Source: Acanthaster planci (lineage: Eukaryota > Echinodermata > Asteroidea > Valvatida > Acanthasteridae). From it: 64,000 nucleotides of DNA. The notes beneath the pieces are model-generated. The model was not told the origin of the DNA, did no database searches, and was given only the letters and a program-made list of their open reading frames with translations. Positions within the stretch are counted from its first letter, which is position 1, and each line of letters begins with the position of its first letter. Both the position numbers and the translations under genes were made by a program. The stretch is taken from assembly GCF_001949145.1 (NCBI RefSeq), contig NW_019091359.1, positions 1,894,337 to 1,958,336 on the forward strand, in the 5' to 3' direction. Shown here one piece after another: positions 63,001-64,000 of this stretch.

Positions 63001-63696
63001 GCTCCAAATCATGATCTCAGCCACAACAATTCCAGAATTTAAATGCTCATTCGGAGTAAAGTGCATCTCAAACCTTTTCCCTGCTTTAATATCGCCTCCC
63101 TTCCAATCCTCGCCTGGGCCCTGTGGTTTGGAGGGAGAGACACGCTCATCCCATTTTATTATCTGTGACAGGAATTGGACATTTCATGCTTGGATTGCCG
63201 GCCCAAATCCTGCTGAAAAAGGGTGGGGAGCAAATCCAATTTGCGGGCCTTTTGGCAGCATGGAGTGGGAGCAAAACACCTTTTGAGGTTGTGCCTTTTG
63301 TCAGTCTGGAGAGTTGTTGTGAAGGGGACCGGGGAACATGTGGAAAGTAGGCGGGGAAGCAGGGGGCTGCATGCCAGGGCCTGAAGCAGCAATGCTTGCC
63401 TGCAATATTGCTAATGGATTTTTAGGTTGTATTTGTGTCACATGGATATGTAGCTTGGAGGTTGGATTTACAATGCAGGAGGCGGCCAAAAAGACCCAGT
63501 TCTCAATTGATATGTATTGCATACTTGGATACAGGCCAATTTATGAACCTGCAAAGTGCATAGATTATCTGTTTAGGCGTACCATCTTTATAGTGTTTGT
63601 ATAATTATCATCAATGAGATCCTAAATATAAACATCCATACAGGCCTTGCCTTACCTTTTTTTCCTGGCTAGCCGACTGGGCTAGTTCAGTGGATA

Positions 63697-63730
63697 TTTT
63701 ACTAGCCCGTTTAGAGTTTTACTAGCCCGT
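63697..63730. repeat. direct repeat TTTTACTAGCCCGT, two copies
   Basis: The 14-mer occurs at 63697–63710 and again at 63717–63730, just after GGCTAGCCGACTGGGCTAGT (63668–63687), which contains related inverted CTAGC words. It may be a fragment of a dispersed repeat built on CTAGCCC/GGGCTAG. Confidence 0.7.
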
Positions 63731-64000
63731 ATATAAAAATGTTAAAACCACGAAATTTGTTATCAGCTTACCAATGCAGAATTTGACATTTCGGAAAATA
63801 AAAGGCTGATGGTATATAAAAATAAAGAAGCATGTATGTTAGTTAAAAGCCGCTGGAGTCACTGGTCACGGAGCCAGGATCAAAATCATCTCTTTGCTCC
63901 ATCATTCCTCTCGTTTGGGTTGCTTACGATTGGCAAAAAATGCTACTTTTTGCTTATTTTTCTGACCTCCGCATGTGCGTGGTGAATGAGAGAAAACTTT

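Larger units (their letters stand above)
40412..64000. other. PDZRN intron 3, running past the window end
   Basis: More than 23.5 kb with no exon that continues the PDZ domain. Reading frames of up to 166 codons occur on both strands (for example 40542–41042 minus, 42877–43326 plus, 53867–54277 plus) but none shows a recognisable domain with splice sites. It holds a TTAA MITE, several hairpins and microsatellites, and many TACATGTA motifs. Large introns at this point are plausible because vertebrate PDZRN genes also have very long introns. Confidence 0.75.

Noticed and set aside
1-64000. CRISPR array, operon or prokaryotic-type features
   Set aside because: Spliced genes and transposon content are eukaryotic, and no regularly spaced identical repeats with unique spacers are present.

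Overview
This is a metazoan genomic window. Genes are split into short exons with GT–AG introns. Spacing is wide, introns hold transposon debris, and there is a 307-base run of N at 4983–5289. Protein matches and an abundance of the motif TACATGTA suggest a marine invertebrate deuterostome (echinoderm, hemichordate or cephalochordate). That placement is an inference from style and gene content, not proof.

Region 1, 1–19.1 kb, holds a complete + strand orthologue of the innate-immune kinase TBK1/IKK-epsilon. I could join 18 coding exons from the ATG at 2691 to the TGA at 18885–18887 with every splice phase agreeing. The product is 822 residues: kinase, ubiquitin-like domain, scaffold/dimerisation coiled coils and a long C-terminal tail. 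All kinase catalytic landmarks and the activation-loop serine are present. Intron 15 holds a decayed, 5'-truncated LINE (about 14236–17116) flanked by an 8-bp target-site duplication. It sits inside a degenerate minisatellite and is itself split by a later insertion of about 580 bp. Intron 12 holds an unrecognised minus-strand coding-like fragment.

Region 2, 19.1–31.9 kb, has no recognisable gene. It holds an inverted pair of tRNA-derived SINE-like copies (about 23080–23402), two members of a dispersed repeat family, and a short block with a hammerhead-ribozyme-like core next to a second hairpin (30027–30088).

Region 3, 31.9–64 kb, holds the 5' part of a PDZRN3/4-type (LNX family) RING–TRAF zinc finger–PDZ E3 ubiquitin ligase on the + strand. 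Three coding exons are present (31965–32669, 34692–34772, 40316–40411). The gene then runs out of the window through an intron of more than 23.5 kb. That intron carries a 359-bp TTAA-flanked MITE (44473–44831), a near-perfect 34-nt palindrome (51033–51066) and smaller repeats.

Both genes have ubiquitin-linked signalling roles in their families, but nothing here shows that they work together. I found no new multi-gene system. The most useful items for follow-up are the hammerhead-like block, the TTAA MITE, the inverted SINE pair, the strong foldbacks and the minus-strand coding fragment.
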